From NCBI GenBank assembly GCA_045576335.1, contig JAZNGH010000047.1:69200-133199 (forward strand): DNA of 64,000 nt, read 5' to 3'. The DNA comes from Scatosoma sp045576335 (GTDB taxonomy: Bacteria; Bacillota; Clostridia; Christensenellales; Borkfalkiaceae). The notes below the pieces were generated by a model. That model saw only the letters and a program-made list of their open reading frames with translations, had not been told where the DNA came from and made no database searches. Positions 16,774-24,881 of the stretch are shown here, in pieces (position 1 is the stretch's first letter; each line of letters opens with the position of its first letter). Made by a program: the position numbers and the translations under genes.

Positions 16774-17796
16774 TTATAGTTTATATAAATTTCCCGAAAA
16801 AAGCAACCGTTTTGAAAGATATATTTCAAATTGCGCTACGATTTCTTTATTTTTTGTGGATAACGGCGGCGTAGTACGCACCTCTACCAATTCTTTTTCC
16901 TCTTTCAAAAGCGGATAATAATAGTCCTTTTTTGCCACGCCTTTTTTATTTTCAAATTGCAAAACCTCATCTTTTCCCAAAAGCTTGGTATTCGAATAGG
17001 CTGCAAAAGCGTCGTCTAATAAGGCAATCGAGCGTTCGTACGTCGTTGGACAATTCAAAACGACGCAAACGAGCGTCATACCCTCTCTTTCCGCTGCCGA
17101 TACCAAGCAACGCCCCGCTTCTTTCGTGTACCCCGTTTTTACGCCGATAGCACCGTCGTATAAGGTTAATAGCTTGTTCTTATTTTGCCAATGGCGAGGT
17201 GCGAAATATTGTGTGGAAACAATTTTTTTGAAGGTTGGATTTTGCATTGCATAACAAGTGATTAAACCCAAATCACGCGCAGTCGTATAATGATTTGAGC
17301 AAGGCAATCCGTGCGGGTTTTCGAAATTTCCGCTCAACGCCCCTGCTTTTTGCGCCGTTTCGTTCATTTTTGCGGAAAAGGCGGCTACGCTCTTGCAACA
17401 ATGCAACGCAAGTGCAGTTGCACAATCGTTCCCCGAACGCAACATAAGCCCGTAAAGCAATTCCTCGACGGTATATTCCTCTCCTGCTTTGAGGTACACG
17501 GAAGAGCCTTCTACGCCGACGGCTTCCGCGGGAATGGTAACGGTTTTCGTTAAATCGTCGCACAATTCCAGCACCGTGATACAGGTGAGGATTTTCGTCG
17601 TACTTGCCATAGGCAAACGAATATCGCCCCGTTCCTCGTACAAAACGCGGCGGCTATTCACCTCCATAACACATTCCCCTTTGGCTTCCACGCCTTTTTC
17701 TGCTTCCGCGATTTTTTTATTCGGAAAGGTGACGAAAAGGAATAAGACGATTAAAAAGCAAGAAAATACGCGGTTTATAATACGCTTTTTTCGCAT
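16774..17796 (-). CDS. D-alanyl-D-alanine carboxypeptidase (penicillin-binding protein 5 type)
   Basis: Secreted serine peptidase that trims the terminal D-Ala of peptidoglycan stem peptides. The protein has 340 residues with an N-terminal signal segment. Active-site motifs are STTK (SxxK), SGN (SxN) and KTG in GVKTGYT. The ATG at 17796 has AAGGA six bases upstream; a TTG at 17802 lies on top of that site and is rejected. It begins 2 bp after gerW, suggesting a role in the spore or sporulating cell wall (DacB/DacF group). A second such enzyme is encoded at 22515-23741. Confidence 0.92.
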   Translation of the reverse strand: MRKKRIINRVFSCFLIVLFLFVTFPNKKIAEAEKGVEAKGECVMEVNSRRVLYEERGDIRLPMASTTKILTCITVLELCDDLTKTVTIPAEAVGVEGSSVYLKAGEEYTVEELLYGLMLRSGNDCATALALHCCKSVAAFSAKMNETAQKAGALSGNFENPHGLPCSNHYTTARDLGLITCYAMQNPTFKKIVSTQYFAPRHWQNKNKLLTLYDGAIGVKTGYTKEAGRCLVSAAEREGMTLVCVVLNCPTTYERSIALLDDAFAAYSNTKLLGKDEVLQFENKKGVAKKDYYYPLLKEEKELVEVRTTPPLSTKNKEIVAQFEIYLSKRLLFSGNLYKL

Positions 17797-17798
17797 AC

Positions 17799-18170
17799 TC
17801 AATCCTTAACCATGACCTCGTGGATAATTTCGCCCGCACGTTCGATCAAATTATCAATCGGCTCGTCCGTAATTCTTAAAATTCGGCAGCTTTTCCCGTC
17901 GTCGATTAAAAAACCCATAGGCTTCATACTGATCACCGCGCCGCTACCGCCTGCAAACGGCATGGCATCGATTTCCTTTACCACTTTTACGTCGCCGTAT
18001 TCGCCTCCGCCCGATAAATTCCCCATGGTCACTTTGGAAAAGGGAATGACTTGAAAGCCGCTCGCGGTGACGATTGGTTTGCCGATAACGGTATTTACGT
18101 CCACGAGCGTATCGAGATTTTCCGCGGATGCGTCAATTAAATTGTGGATTTTTTGATTTTTTTCTGCCAT
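17799..18170 (-). CDS. gerW: GerW family sporulation protein (YtfJ)
   Basis: Spore protein of the YtfJ/GerW family, required in B. subtilis for activity of the spore lytic enzyme SleB in germination. The 123-residue protein matches the whole family, with GKPIVTASGFQVIPFSKV, the glycine-rich GNLSGGGEYGD and a C-terminal half around GGSGAVISMKPMGFLI. Its start overlaps the DUF2953-like gene by 34 bp, and AAGGAG lies 14 bases upstream. The DUF2953-gerW pair is conserved in spore formers (ytfI-ytfJ). Confidence 0.93.
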   Translation of the reverse strand: MAEKNQKIHNLIDASAENLDTLVDVNTVIGKPIVTASGFQVIPFSKVTMGNLSGGGEYGDVKVVKEIDAMPFAGGSGAVISMKPMGFLIDDGKSCRILRITDEPIDNLIERAGEIIHEVMVKD

Positions 18171-18691
18171 AATATTCGTATTTTCTCCTTACAAAATTTA
18201 ATAAATTCAACGAGCAGCATAAACAGGTTAAAATATACGGCAACGTGCATAGAAACGCGTAATTCGTCCCCATCCGTCAACCAAAGATTGTTTTCGATTT
18301 TGTCTTTATCCCCGCCCGAAACGAAAAAATAAACGCGTAAAATCACTTCCGCGACGGATACGGGCAACAGATATTCCGCGCCCGTTTCGGTGGTAAGCGT
18401 GAAAGCAATCAAGCGAAAGCTTTTCACGAAAGAGAAACGCTTTCTTTCGCTTTCCATTTGCGAATACGGCAATAAAATGGCTTTTTTCGGGGAAACGTGC
18501 AAGGCAATCCCGCCTTTGTACGTTCCGATATATCCACCGAGTAATTTGAACCTTTTATAGACGAAAAAAGCAAAACCGAATTTTCTACGATTCATATCGT
18601 AATGCAGATCCGTGTCCAACACGATTGGCACGAATAGCAAAAAGAGCGTCACCGCCAACGATAACGAAAGGTAAAAAAACAACCTGCTCAT
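18137..18691 (-). CDS. DUF2953-like membrane-anchored protein (YtfI type)
   Basis: A protein of unknown biochemical role that accompanies gerW in sporulating Firmicutes. It has one N-terminal transmembrane segment (about residues 3-23), a basic soluble part and a second hydrophobic stretch near the C terminus. The start is uncertain. The reading frame extends to 18715, but the first codons are the 5' arm of the scpB terminator. The next ATG, at 18691, lies in the 3' arm, and neither has a good ribosome-binding site. I prefer 18691 (184 residues). Confidence 0.7.
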   Translation of the reverse strand: MSRLFFYLSLSLAVTLFLLFVPIVLDTDLHYDMNRRKFGFAFFVYKRFKLLGGYIGTYKGGIALHVSPKKAILLPYSQMESERKRFSFVKSFRLIAFTLTTETGAEYLLPVSVAEVILRVYFFVSGGDKDKIENNLWLTDGDELRVSMHVAVYFNLFMLLVEFIKFCKEKIRILWQKKIKKSTI

Positions 18692-18716
18692 ATCAACAAT
18701 ATGAGCAGGTTGCAAA
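18680..18716 (-). terminator. Rho-independent terminator after scpB
   Basis: On the minus strand GCAACCTGCTCATAT and ATATGAGCAGGTTG form a perfect stem with a 5-base loop, followed by TTTTTTT. The 3' arm and T-tract also encode the first codons of the DUF2953-like protein, so the terminator overlaps the next gene's start. Confidence 0.85.
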
Positions 18717-18732
18717 AAAACTATGTAGTTGA

Positions 18733-19449
18733 TTATTGAATTTTAATAATTCCTTCCTCGATATCTTTTAAGAAATCAGGCAATTCAAAGCCCTCTTCTT
18801 GTTTCGGTTCGGGCTTCGCTTCCTCTTGTTCTTCCAAAAGCTCGGGGTCCTCGTCGGGGTTGTAAACGTCTTTTTCGTAAAGGTAGGTGCTATCGCTTTC
18901 GTTCGTTGCGTTGAGCTCCGCAATCTTCTTCATCAATTCCTCGTAATCGGGAAGCTCGGACAAGGATTTAAGCTTAAAGCGTTTGAGGAAATTATCCGTC
19001 GTTGCGTATTGAACGGGTTTGCCAGGCGTATCTTTTCTTCCGCAAGGATAAATCATATCCAAGCTCATAAGCGTCGTAATGGCGTAATCGCTGTTTACGC
19101 CGCGCACGTTTTCCAGTTCGGTACGCGTAATCGGTTGTTTATACGCGATAATCGCCGCACATTCCAAAATGGTACGCGTAAATTCCTTTTCGCGAATGGG
19201 CGTAAGCACGAGCGAAACGCTTTCCTTGTAATCAGGGTTAGTCGCAAACTGCAATTTATGGTTAAAATGCAAAAGCCTTATGCCGCAATCGCCCGTATAT
19301 TTCTTTTCAAGCTGACGGATTGCCTCGTCCGCTTGTCTTTTGGTAATATCGAGCTTTTCACGCAACAAATCGATAGGAATGGCGTCGCCCGAAGCAAATA
19401 AAATAGCCTCAATTATATTCGTCAATTTCTCCAATGTCTTCGTCCTCAC
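18733..19449 (-). CDS. scpB: Segregation and condensation protein B
   Basis: Kleisin-interacting subunit of the SMC-ScpAB condensin that organises and segregates the chromosome. The 238-residue protein has two winged-helix domains (about 5-160) beginning with IIEAILFASGDAI, and an acidic C-terminal tail. The start is either GTG at 19449 or TTG at 19434; the TTG has GAGG nine bases upstream and gives the more usual N terminus. Both overlap the 3' end of scpA, implying coupled translation and balanced stoichiometry. Confidence 0.95.
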   Translation of the reverse strand: MRTKTLEKLTNIIEAILFASGDAIPIDLLREKLDITKRQADEAIRQLEKKYTGDCGIRLLHFNHKLQFATNPDYKESVSLVLTPIREKEFTRTILECAAIIAYKQPITRTELENVRGVNSDYAITTLMSLDMIYPCGRKDTPGKPVQYATTDNFLKRFKLKSLSELPDYEELMKKIAELNATNESDSTYLYEKDVYNPDEDPELLEEQEEAKPEPKQEEGFELPDFLKDIEEGIIKIQ

Positions 19450-20230
19450 TTCTGTTGGGATTTTTCTTGATTGTAATGGCGGAAAACAGCGTTTCCTGTT
19501 CGACTATGATAAACTGGTGCTTTAACAGCTCCAAAAGCGCTTGAAAGGTAGTAACGATTTCGGGCGTACTTGCATTTTCCTCGAAAAGGTCTTCAAAATT
19601 CGTCGTTTCTTTGGATAATACGTGTTCACGGATATGCTTGATTTTGTCGCGTACGGTATAGGTGTCCTTGGGAATTTCACGCGGCGGCGGGTTATCCCGC
19701 TTTTTGCTTTCCTGCCGAAGCATCATTTTCGTAAACGCTTTTAATAATCCGTCCAAGGTCATATCGGTATATTGCACCTGCACGGTAGCAAATTCTTTAT
19801 CGGGGTCTTTGAATATGTACCCTACCGTTTCCCGTTCTTTGAGCTTGTCTGCTTCTTCTTTAATCATCTGGTATTCTTCCAGCGCGCGGATAAGTTCCTT
19901 TTCGGGGTCGTAATCGTCGTCCTGCCAGTCCTCGTCAAAGCCGTCGTCGGGCGGCGGAACGAGGCTTCTCGCCTTGATATCGATAATCGTAGCGGCGATA
20001 TTGAGATATTCGCTCGCTTTTTCCATGTCCAAATACGGCAAACCTTTCATATACGAAAGGAATTGTTCGGTGACCTGTGAAACGAATACGTCTTTGATTT
20101 CAATTTCCTCTTCCTTAATCAAATACAGCAATAAATCGAGCGGACCCTCGAAATTGTCGAGGACGGTGGTGTAATCCACTTCCGTTTCAAAATTTTTCAC
20201 CGAATTGATGGTCAGTTTTTCCTTTTCCAT
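19409..20230 (-). CDS. scpA: Segregation and condensation protein A (kleisin)
   Basis: Kleisin that bridges the SMC heads in bacterial condensin. The protein has 273 residues from ATG 20230, chosen because AAGGGA lies six bases upstream; a GTG at 20236 is less well placed. The N-terminal kleisin motif FEGPLDLLLYLI and the helix IKDVFVSQVTEQFLSY are visible, followed by an acidic linker and a C-terminal winged helix. It starts 10 bp after the M50 protease gene and overlaps scpB. Confidence 0.95.
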   Translation of the reverse strand: MEKEKLTINSVKNFETEVDYTTVLDNFEGPLDLLLYLIKEEEIEIKDVFVSQVTEQFLSYMKGLPYLDMEKASEYLNIAATIIDIKARSLVPPPDDGFDEDWQDDDYDPEKELIRALEEYQMIKEEADKLKERETVGYIFKDPDKEFATVQVQYTDMTLDGLLKAFTKMMLRQESKKRDNPPPREIPKDTYTVRDKIKHIREHVLSKETTNFEDLFEENASTPEIVTTFQALLELLKHQFIIVEQETLFSAITIKKNPNRSEDEDIGEIDEYN

Positions 20231-20240
20231 ACACACTCCC

Positions 20241-20957
20241 TTATATCCAAGGACTGTTTAAGCCGAACAGTCCAAATATCCAGTTCCAAAACAGCGTAAT
20301 CGGCTTACCGAAAATACTGACGGCGAATTGTAAAATATACCCGAGCACATCGATATATACAAGCACGGGAATCCAATCGGCGGCAAAATGCAAAGCGACC
20401 AAGCCGAGCAGGATATAATAACCGTATTGCCGTAAAAACCAGTAAATTTTACCGCCTTTTTTATTCAACGCCTCTACGATACGGAAGCCGTCAAGCGGAT
20501 AAAACGGTAATAAATTGAACACGCAAAAACTCAAAGATATGCTAAAAAGTCCTTGAAAAAGATAAAACAGAAAGGACGCCGCGTATTTACCAGCGAATAC
20601 GGGGATAACGTAAAACCAAACGAGCAAAAATACGGGATAGAACACGAACGCCGTCAAATAGTTGGCGAGCACCCCCGCAACGGAGGTCCAAAACGCACCC
20701 TTTTTGTAATTATCAAAATTATTCGGATTGATAGGAACGGGTTTCGCCCAACCAAAGCCTGTTACGGCGAAAAGCAAAATACCGATAGTATCGAAATGCT
20801 TGACGGGATTGAGCGTCATTCTCCCCGCGAATTTTGCCGTAGGGTCGCCGCACTTATATGCGGCGTAGGCGTGCGAAAATTCGTGAATCGTAAGCACGAG
20901 CATTGCCGCAAGAAACTGTGCTAAAATGACGAAAAGTTTTTCAACATAATATTCCAT
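20241..20957 (-). CDS. Site-2 protease (M50) family membrane metalloprotease
   Basis: A membrane-embedded zinc protease with about 238 residues and five or six transmembrane segments. The zinc motif HEFSH lies in the first helix (about 24-28) and the third ligand is supplied by NLLPFYPLDG near residue 135. The substrate is unknown. The family member beside scpA-scpB is widespread in Firmicutes and differs from RseP and SpoIVFB, since no PDZ or CBS domain is seen. The preferred ATG at 20957 lacks a good ribosome-binding site and the promoter -10 ends eight bases before it, so the mRNA is probably almost leaderless. Confidence 0.88.
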   Translation of the reverse strand: MEYYVEKLFVILAQFLAAMLVLTIHEFSHAYAAYKCGDPTAKFAGRMTLNPVKHFDTIGILLFAVTGFGWAKPVPINPNNFDNYKKGAFWTSVAGVLANYLTAFVFYPVFLLVWFYVIPVFAGKYAASFLFYLFQGLFSISLSFCVFNLLPFYPLDGFRIVEALNKKGGKIYWFLRQYGYYILLGLVALHFAADWIPVLVYIDVLGYILQFAVSIFGKPITLFWNWIFGLFGLNSPWI

Positions 20958-20965
20958 ACGCACTC

Positions 20966-20994
20966 ATTATAACATATTTTGCTAAAAAAGGCAA
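20966..20994 (-). promoter_or_regulatory. Sigma-A promoter with extended -10 for the M50-scpA-scpB unit
   Basis: On the minus strand TTGCCT (20989-20994), a 17-bp spacer and TGTTATAAT (hexamer 20966-20971). The predicted start of transcription is within two bases of ATG 20957, giving an essentially leaderless mRNA. Confidence 0.7.
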
Positions 20995-21046
20995 GTACGC
21001 CGCGCGATTATTTGATGAAAACCGCTTGAAAATTCAGCGTAAAAGC

Positions 21047-22378
21047 TTATTTTTTGGCAAGCCTTTGCGGAATCACGTCGTTTCTGTTGATATCCGCGTA
21101 CGATTGCGGACGAACGATATATTCTGCCTTTCCCTCGTTTACAAGCACGCAAGGCGGAATAAGATTTCGATTATAATTCATTGCCATAGAATAATTGTAC
21201 GCCCCCGTAGACAGCACGGCGAGAATATCCCCCGTTTTTGCTTGCGGGAGAGATACGTTTACCGCGATTATATCCCCGCTTTCACAGCATTTTCCCGCAA
21301 TGGAAACAATTTCTGCAGGCTCTTCAAGCGCACGGTTGGCAAGAATCGGCGTATATTTGGATTGATACAGCGCGTAACGGGGATTATCGAACATACCGCC
21401 GTCTATCGCCACGTACTTCTTTACCCCTGGGATATCTTTAATTGCGCCGACCGTGTACAACGTTACACCCGCTTCTCCGACGATGGAACGACCAGGTTCA
21501 ACAAGCAAAAACGGCAAGGGCAGCTTATAGCTTGCGGCTTTGTCCTTCACCGCTTGAATGAGGGCTTCCAAATACTCGGCGTAGCCTTCGGGAGAAAGCT
21601 TGCGGTCCTCGTCCGTGTACCAAACGCCAAAGCCACCGCCAAGGTTCAGGGTTTCCAAAACGAAAGAAAGTTTTTCCTTCATTTCCGCGGCAAAATCCAT
21701 ACATTTTTCCACGGCAAACACGAAAGACTGCTTTTCAAAGATTTGCGACCCGATATGGCAATGATAGCCCGTAAGTTTTACGTACTTTTTGGTAAGCGCG
21801 TAAGCCGTTACCGCTTCCGCCGTGCCGTCGGAAATGGAAAAACCAAACTTACTGTCCGTAGTCGCCGTTTGCACGAACGCGTGCGTGTGCGCTTCAATCC
21901 CAGGGTTGATACGAAGCAATATTTTTTGAACGATACCGCGTTTTTTTGCTTCTGCATCAATTTTATCAATCTCGGAGTACGCGTCTGCAACGATACAGCC
22001 TATCCCCGCGTCCAAGGCTTCCCCTATTTCATAATCGAGTTTATTGTTCCCGTGCATATAAATACGCTCGGCGGGAAAGCCCGCTTGTAAGGCAGTATAC
22101 AGTTCACCGCCCGAAACGGTATCGATACCGATATTTTCCTCGTCGGCAATACGGTAAATCGCCTGACAGGAAAAGGCCTTTGATGCGTATAAAACCATAC
22201 CGTTACCGTTATAACAGCGCGACAACGTATCGCGATACACGCGCATCATTTTACGAATATACGCTTCGTCGAAAAGATACACGGGCGTACCGAATTTTTG
22301 CGCGAGCTCTACGCAATCCGCGCCGCCAAGCTCCAAATGCCCTTTTTCGTTGATTTTCAAAGTTTCTCTTTCGTTCAT
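21047..22378 (-). CDS. lysA: Diaminopimelate decarboxylase
   Basis: PLP enzyme that converts meso-diaminopimelate to L-lysine. From ATG 22378 (AAGGA ten bases upstream) it has 443 residues; a longer frame to 22444 runs through the promoter. The PLP lysine lies in YASKAFSCQAIYRI. HCHIGSQI, GGGFGVWY and EPGRSIVGEAG form the phosphate and substrate pocket, and CESGD supplies the inter-subunit Cys. It is followed by the M50-scpA-scpB group. Confidence 0.95.
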   Translation of the reverse strand: MNERETLKINEKGHLELGGADCVELAQKFGTPVYLFDEAYIRKMMRVYRDTLSRCYNGNGMVLYASKAFSCQAIYRIADEENIGIDTVSGGELYTALQAGFPAERIYMHGNNKLDYEIGEALDAGIGCIVADAYSEIDKIDAEAKKRGIVQKILLRINPGIEAHTHAFVQTATTDSKFGFSISDGTAEAVTAYALTKKYVKLTGYHCHIGSQIFEKQSFVFAVEKCMDFAAEMKEKLSFVLETLNLGGGFGVWYTDEDRKLSPEGYAEYLEALIQAVKDKAASYKLPLPFLLVEPGRSIVGEAGVTLYTVGAIKDIPGVKKYVAIDGGMFDNPRYALYQSKYTPILANRALEEPAEIVSIAGKCCESGDIIAVNVSLPQAKTGDILAVLSTGAYNYSMAMNYNRNLIPPCVLVNEGKAEYIVRPQSYADINRNDVIPQRLAKK

Positions 22379-22409
22379 AGCCGTTTCGTCCTTAAAAATA
22401 ACTACTATT

Positions 22410-22438
22410 ATTCTATCAAATTCAAGCGCAAAATGCAA
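22410..22438 (-). promoter_or_regulatory. Sigma-A promoter for lysA
   Basis: On the minus strand TTGCAT (22433-22438), a 17-bp spacer and TAGAAT (22410-22415), about 30 bases before the lysA start. Confidence 0.65.
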
Positions 22439-22457
22439 GGGCACGAACGAACTTTTT

Positions 22458-22507
22458 TAAGTAAAAATCCGTTTCCGTGAAATTTTTTTCCACAAAAACG
22501 GATTTTA
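22458..22507 (-). terminator. Rho-independent terminator after dacF
   Basis: On the minus strand AAAATCCGTTTTTGTG pairs with CACGGAAACGGATTTT around an A/T-rich loop, then TTTAC. It separates the sporulation superlocus from lysA. Confidence 0.75.
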
Positions 22508-22514
22508 GTCGCTT

Positions 22515-23741
22515 TTAGGCGTTCCAAGCCCGCGCAATATCGCGCAAACGGTCGAAAAAGTTTGCCTTTTGCACCCCTTCCGCCGCAAGTAACGGCACGC
22601 GTTCGACCTCTACCCCGTCTTTATAAATAATCGCTTCACCCACCTGCATACCCTGTTCTATCGGCGCGCGCACGGTATTGAAAACGTATTCGATTTCCAC
22701 GTTAGGCTTTTCGCCGCGCTTTGTAAACGCGTACGCCGAACGCTGTGGATAAACGGCAATCATTTTTTCTTTGCCGCCGTTGACCTCGGCGGTTTGCTCC
22801 AAACGCTCTTCGCATTGCAAAATCGGCGTTGCCGTGTAATTTGCAAAGGCGTAATCGAACATAGAACGGGTATCGTCAAAACGGTTTTTACTGTTTTCCT
22901 CTCCAATTACGACGGAGATCACACGCATATCGTTGCGTTTAGCCGTTGCCGCAAGGCAAAAACCCGCTTGGTTGGTAAAGCCCGTTTTACCGCCGTCGCA
23001 ACCGTCGTAGAAACGAACGAGCTTGTTCGTGTTCGTGATTTCCGTGTATCTGCCCTCCGGATGATTGAATTTATCCATCCAAACCTTGCCGAATTCGAAA
23101 TATTCTTCGTGTTCAAGCAACGCTTTTAACATGATCGCCACGTCCTTTGCACAAGAATATTGCGGTTCCTTGGGCAAACCCGTGCAGTTTGCAAATAACG
23201 TGTCGTTTGCGCCTAATTCCTTGGCCTTTTCATTCATTCTATCAGTAAAGACGGCTTCGTTACCCGCAATTTTTTCCGCTAATGCTACGCAACTGTCATT
23301 TGCCGAGCACACGACGATACTTTTTATCAAATCGCGTACGAGATACTTTGCGTTAGCTTCCAAAAATACCTGCGAGCCGCCCATCGACGAAGCCCGTTCG
23401 CTGACGACGATTTCCTCATCCATACTCATAACGCCTCGATCGATTGCGTCAAAAGCCAAAATCAAGGTCATAATCTTACACATACTCGCAATAGGCAAAC
23501 GCGCATTTTCATTTTGCGTATAAATGGGCGTTCCCGTTCCAAAATCCATTAAATACGCTGATTTTGCGCGTATTTGTAAGTTTTCCCTTTCTTTCGTTGC
23601 TGCCTCTACGCTCGCATTTTCTACTTCGCTTTCATAATATGCGGTAGGCGCAGCGGCATATCCCGTTTGAAAATTCGTTTTCAAACCGCAATAGCCCGTT
23701 ATTAACGCTGCCGCTATCAAAATTCCTGCTTTTGCTTTCAT
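22515..23741 (-). CDS. dacF: D-alanyl-D-alanine carboxypeptidase (DacF-like)
   Basis: Secreted D,D-carboxypeptidase of 408 residues with an N-terminal signal segment (about 1-30). The active-site motifs are SMCK (SxxK, in IASMCKIMTLIL), SAN (SxN) and KTG in GGKTGFTNQAG. A C-terminal beta domain follows the catalytic core. The start has AAGGAGG upstream. It lies directly after spoIVB, in the place where spo0A is found in B. subtilis, so a role in spore cortex or forespore wall synthesis is inferred. A TATGTCAAACATA palindrome lies 39 bp upstream. Confidence 0.9.
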   Translation of the reverse strand: MKAKAGILIAAALITGYCGLKTNFQTGYAAAPTAYYESEVENASVEAATKERENLQIRAKSAYLMDFGTGTPIYTQNENARLPIASMCKIMTLILAFDAIDRGVMSMDEEIVVSERASSMGGSQVFLEANAKYLVRDLIKSIVVCSANDSCVALAEKIAGNEAVFTDRMNEKAKELGANDTLFANCTGLPKEPQYSCAKDVAIMLKALLEHEEYFEFGKVWMDKFNHPEGRYTEITNTNKLVRFYDGCDGGKTGFTNQAGFCLAATAKRNDMRVISVVIGEENSKNRFDDTRSMFDYAFANYTATPILQCEERLEQTAEVNGGKEKMIAVYPQRSAYAFTKRGEKPNVEIEYVFNTVRAPIEQGMQVGEAIIYKDGVEVERVPLLAAEGVQKANFFDRLRDIARAWNA

Positions 23742-23779
23742 TTACTTCCTCCTTATTTTGTCAGGCAATTAAAAATTAC

Positions 23780-23792
23780 TATGTCAAACATA
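23780..23792. promoter_or_regulatory. TATGTCAAACATA palindrome upstream of dacF
   Basis: Identical over 13 bp to the copy at 1881-1893. It sits just after the spoIVB stop codon and 39 bp before dacF. Its minus-strand reading contains TTGACA, so it could overlap a promoter -35, although no matching -10 is clear. Confidence 0.45.
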
Positions 23793-23794
23793 AA

Positions 23795-24799
23795 TCACTC
23801 TTTAATCATTGTTTGAATATCAATGCCGTATCCGCGCGTAGGGTCGTTCAAAAACACGTGCGTGACCGCCCCTACCAGCTTTTCGTTTTGTACGATAGGA
23901 CTTCCGCTCATTCCCTGCACGATACCGCCCGTTTGCGTTATCAAATCGTTATCGGTAATTTTTATCACGTAATTTTTATTTTCCTTATTATATCGGTCCA
24001 CTTTCACGATTTCAATTTCAAATTTTTCAGGCGTAACGCCGTTTACCGTAGAGTAAATATACGCTTTCCCAGGGCAAACGCTTTGAGAACTTGCAACGAC
24101 GCGCGTTAAATTTTGCGTTGGATAATCCTCGGATAAACGACCGAAAATGCCGCATTCACAAAGCTTTTCCGCGTTCCCAAACGTTTTATCGCTCAAAAAC
24201 ATACCGCGAAGCTCACCCGCTCTGCCTCTTACGCCTTTGCATACGCTGACGATGCTGCATTCGTAGACGATACCGTCGGAAATTTGCAATTCCCGTTTAT
24301 TTTCACTCACAACGGCGTGCCCAAGCGCGCCAAAGCGGTTGGCGGTTTCGTCAATATAGGTCACTGTACCGATTCCCGATACGCTATCACGCGCCAAAAT
24401 ACCGATTTTATAGCGATTCGTCACCTTGTCTTTAACGGCTGTTATTGCAACCGTCAGCGTTTCGTCTGCCCGCTCAAATTCCAGAGAAAGCTCTTTACCT
24501 TTGCTTTTGTCTACGACTTCATTCAATTCCGCAATCGTTTCCACCCGAATACCGCCGACCTTTACGATACGGTCGCCCGCCCGTAAACCGACCTGCAAAG
24601 CGGGAGAAGAAACCCCGCTTTCGCTCATCACCTCGCAAAGCCCTACGACTTGTACGCTACCTGATTTCAAAGAAAAACCCGCCGACATACCGCCGACGTA
24701 TACGATACTCTCTTGTGCGGAAGCCTTTACGCTGCTTCCGCTACCGATAAACGTGAAGGACAATAACGCCCCTAAAACAAAAATACTCAATCTACGCAT
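23795..24799 (-). CDS. spoIVB: SpoIVB peptidase
   Basis: Serine peptidase (S55) secreted by the forespore that triggers processing of pro-sigma-K in the mother cell. The 334-residue protein has a signal or anchor segment (1-27), a PDZ domain (about 60-125) and the peptidase domain with His in GALGHAV, an Asp in the following region and the nucleophile Ser in QGMSGSPI. GGAGGG precedes the ATG. It follows recN as in B. subtilis, but spo0A does not follow it here. Confidence 0.95.
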   Translation of the reverse strand: MRRLSIFVLGALLSFTFIGSGSSVKASAQESIVYVGGMSAGFSLKSGSVQVVGLCEVMSESGVSSPALQVGLRAGDRIVKVGGIRVETIAELNEVVDKSKGKELSLEFERADETLTVAITAVKDKVTNRYKIGILARDSVSGIGTVTYIDETANRFGALGHAVVSENKRELQISDGIVYECSIVSVCKGVRGRAGELRGMFLSDKTFGNAEKLCECGIFGRLSEDYPTQNLTRVVASSQSVCPGKAYIYSTVNGVTPEKFEIEIVKVDRYNKENKNYVIKITDNDLITQTGGIVQGMSGSPIVQNEKLVGAVTHVFLNDPTRGYGIDIQTMIKE

Positions 24800-24881
24800 A
24801 TTTCCCTCCGTTTCAAAGGTAATTTGTGCAAATTGAGTATTTCTATTCCGTTATACGGAGCAAACGCTCCTTTCTATTCTT

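Noticed and set aside
21026..22090. 354-codon plus-strand ORF opposite lysA
   Set aside because: Antisense shadow of lysA, whose PLP and substrate motifs are intact; the product has the Arg/Phe-rich composition typical of shadow frames.
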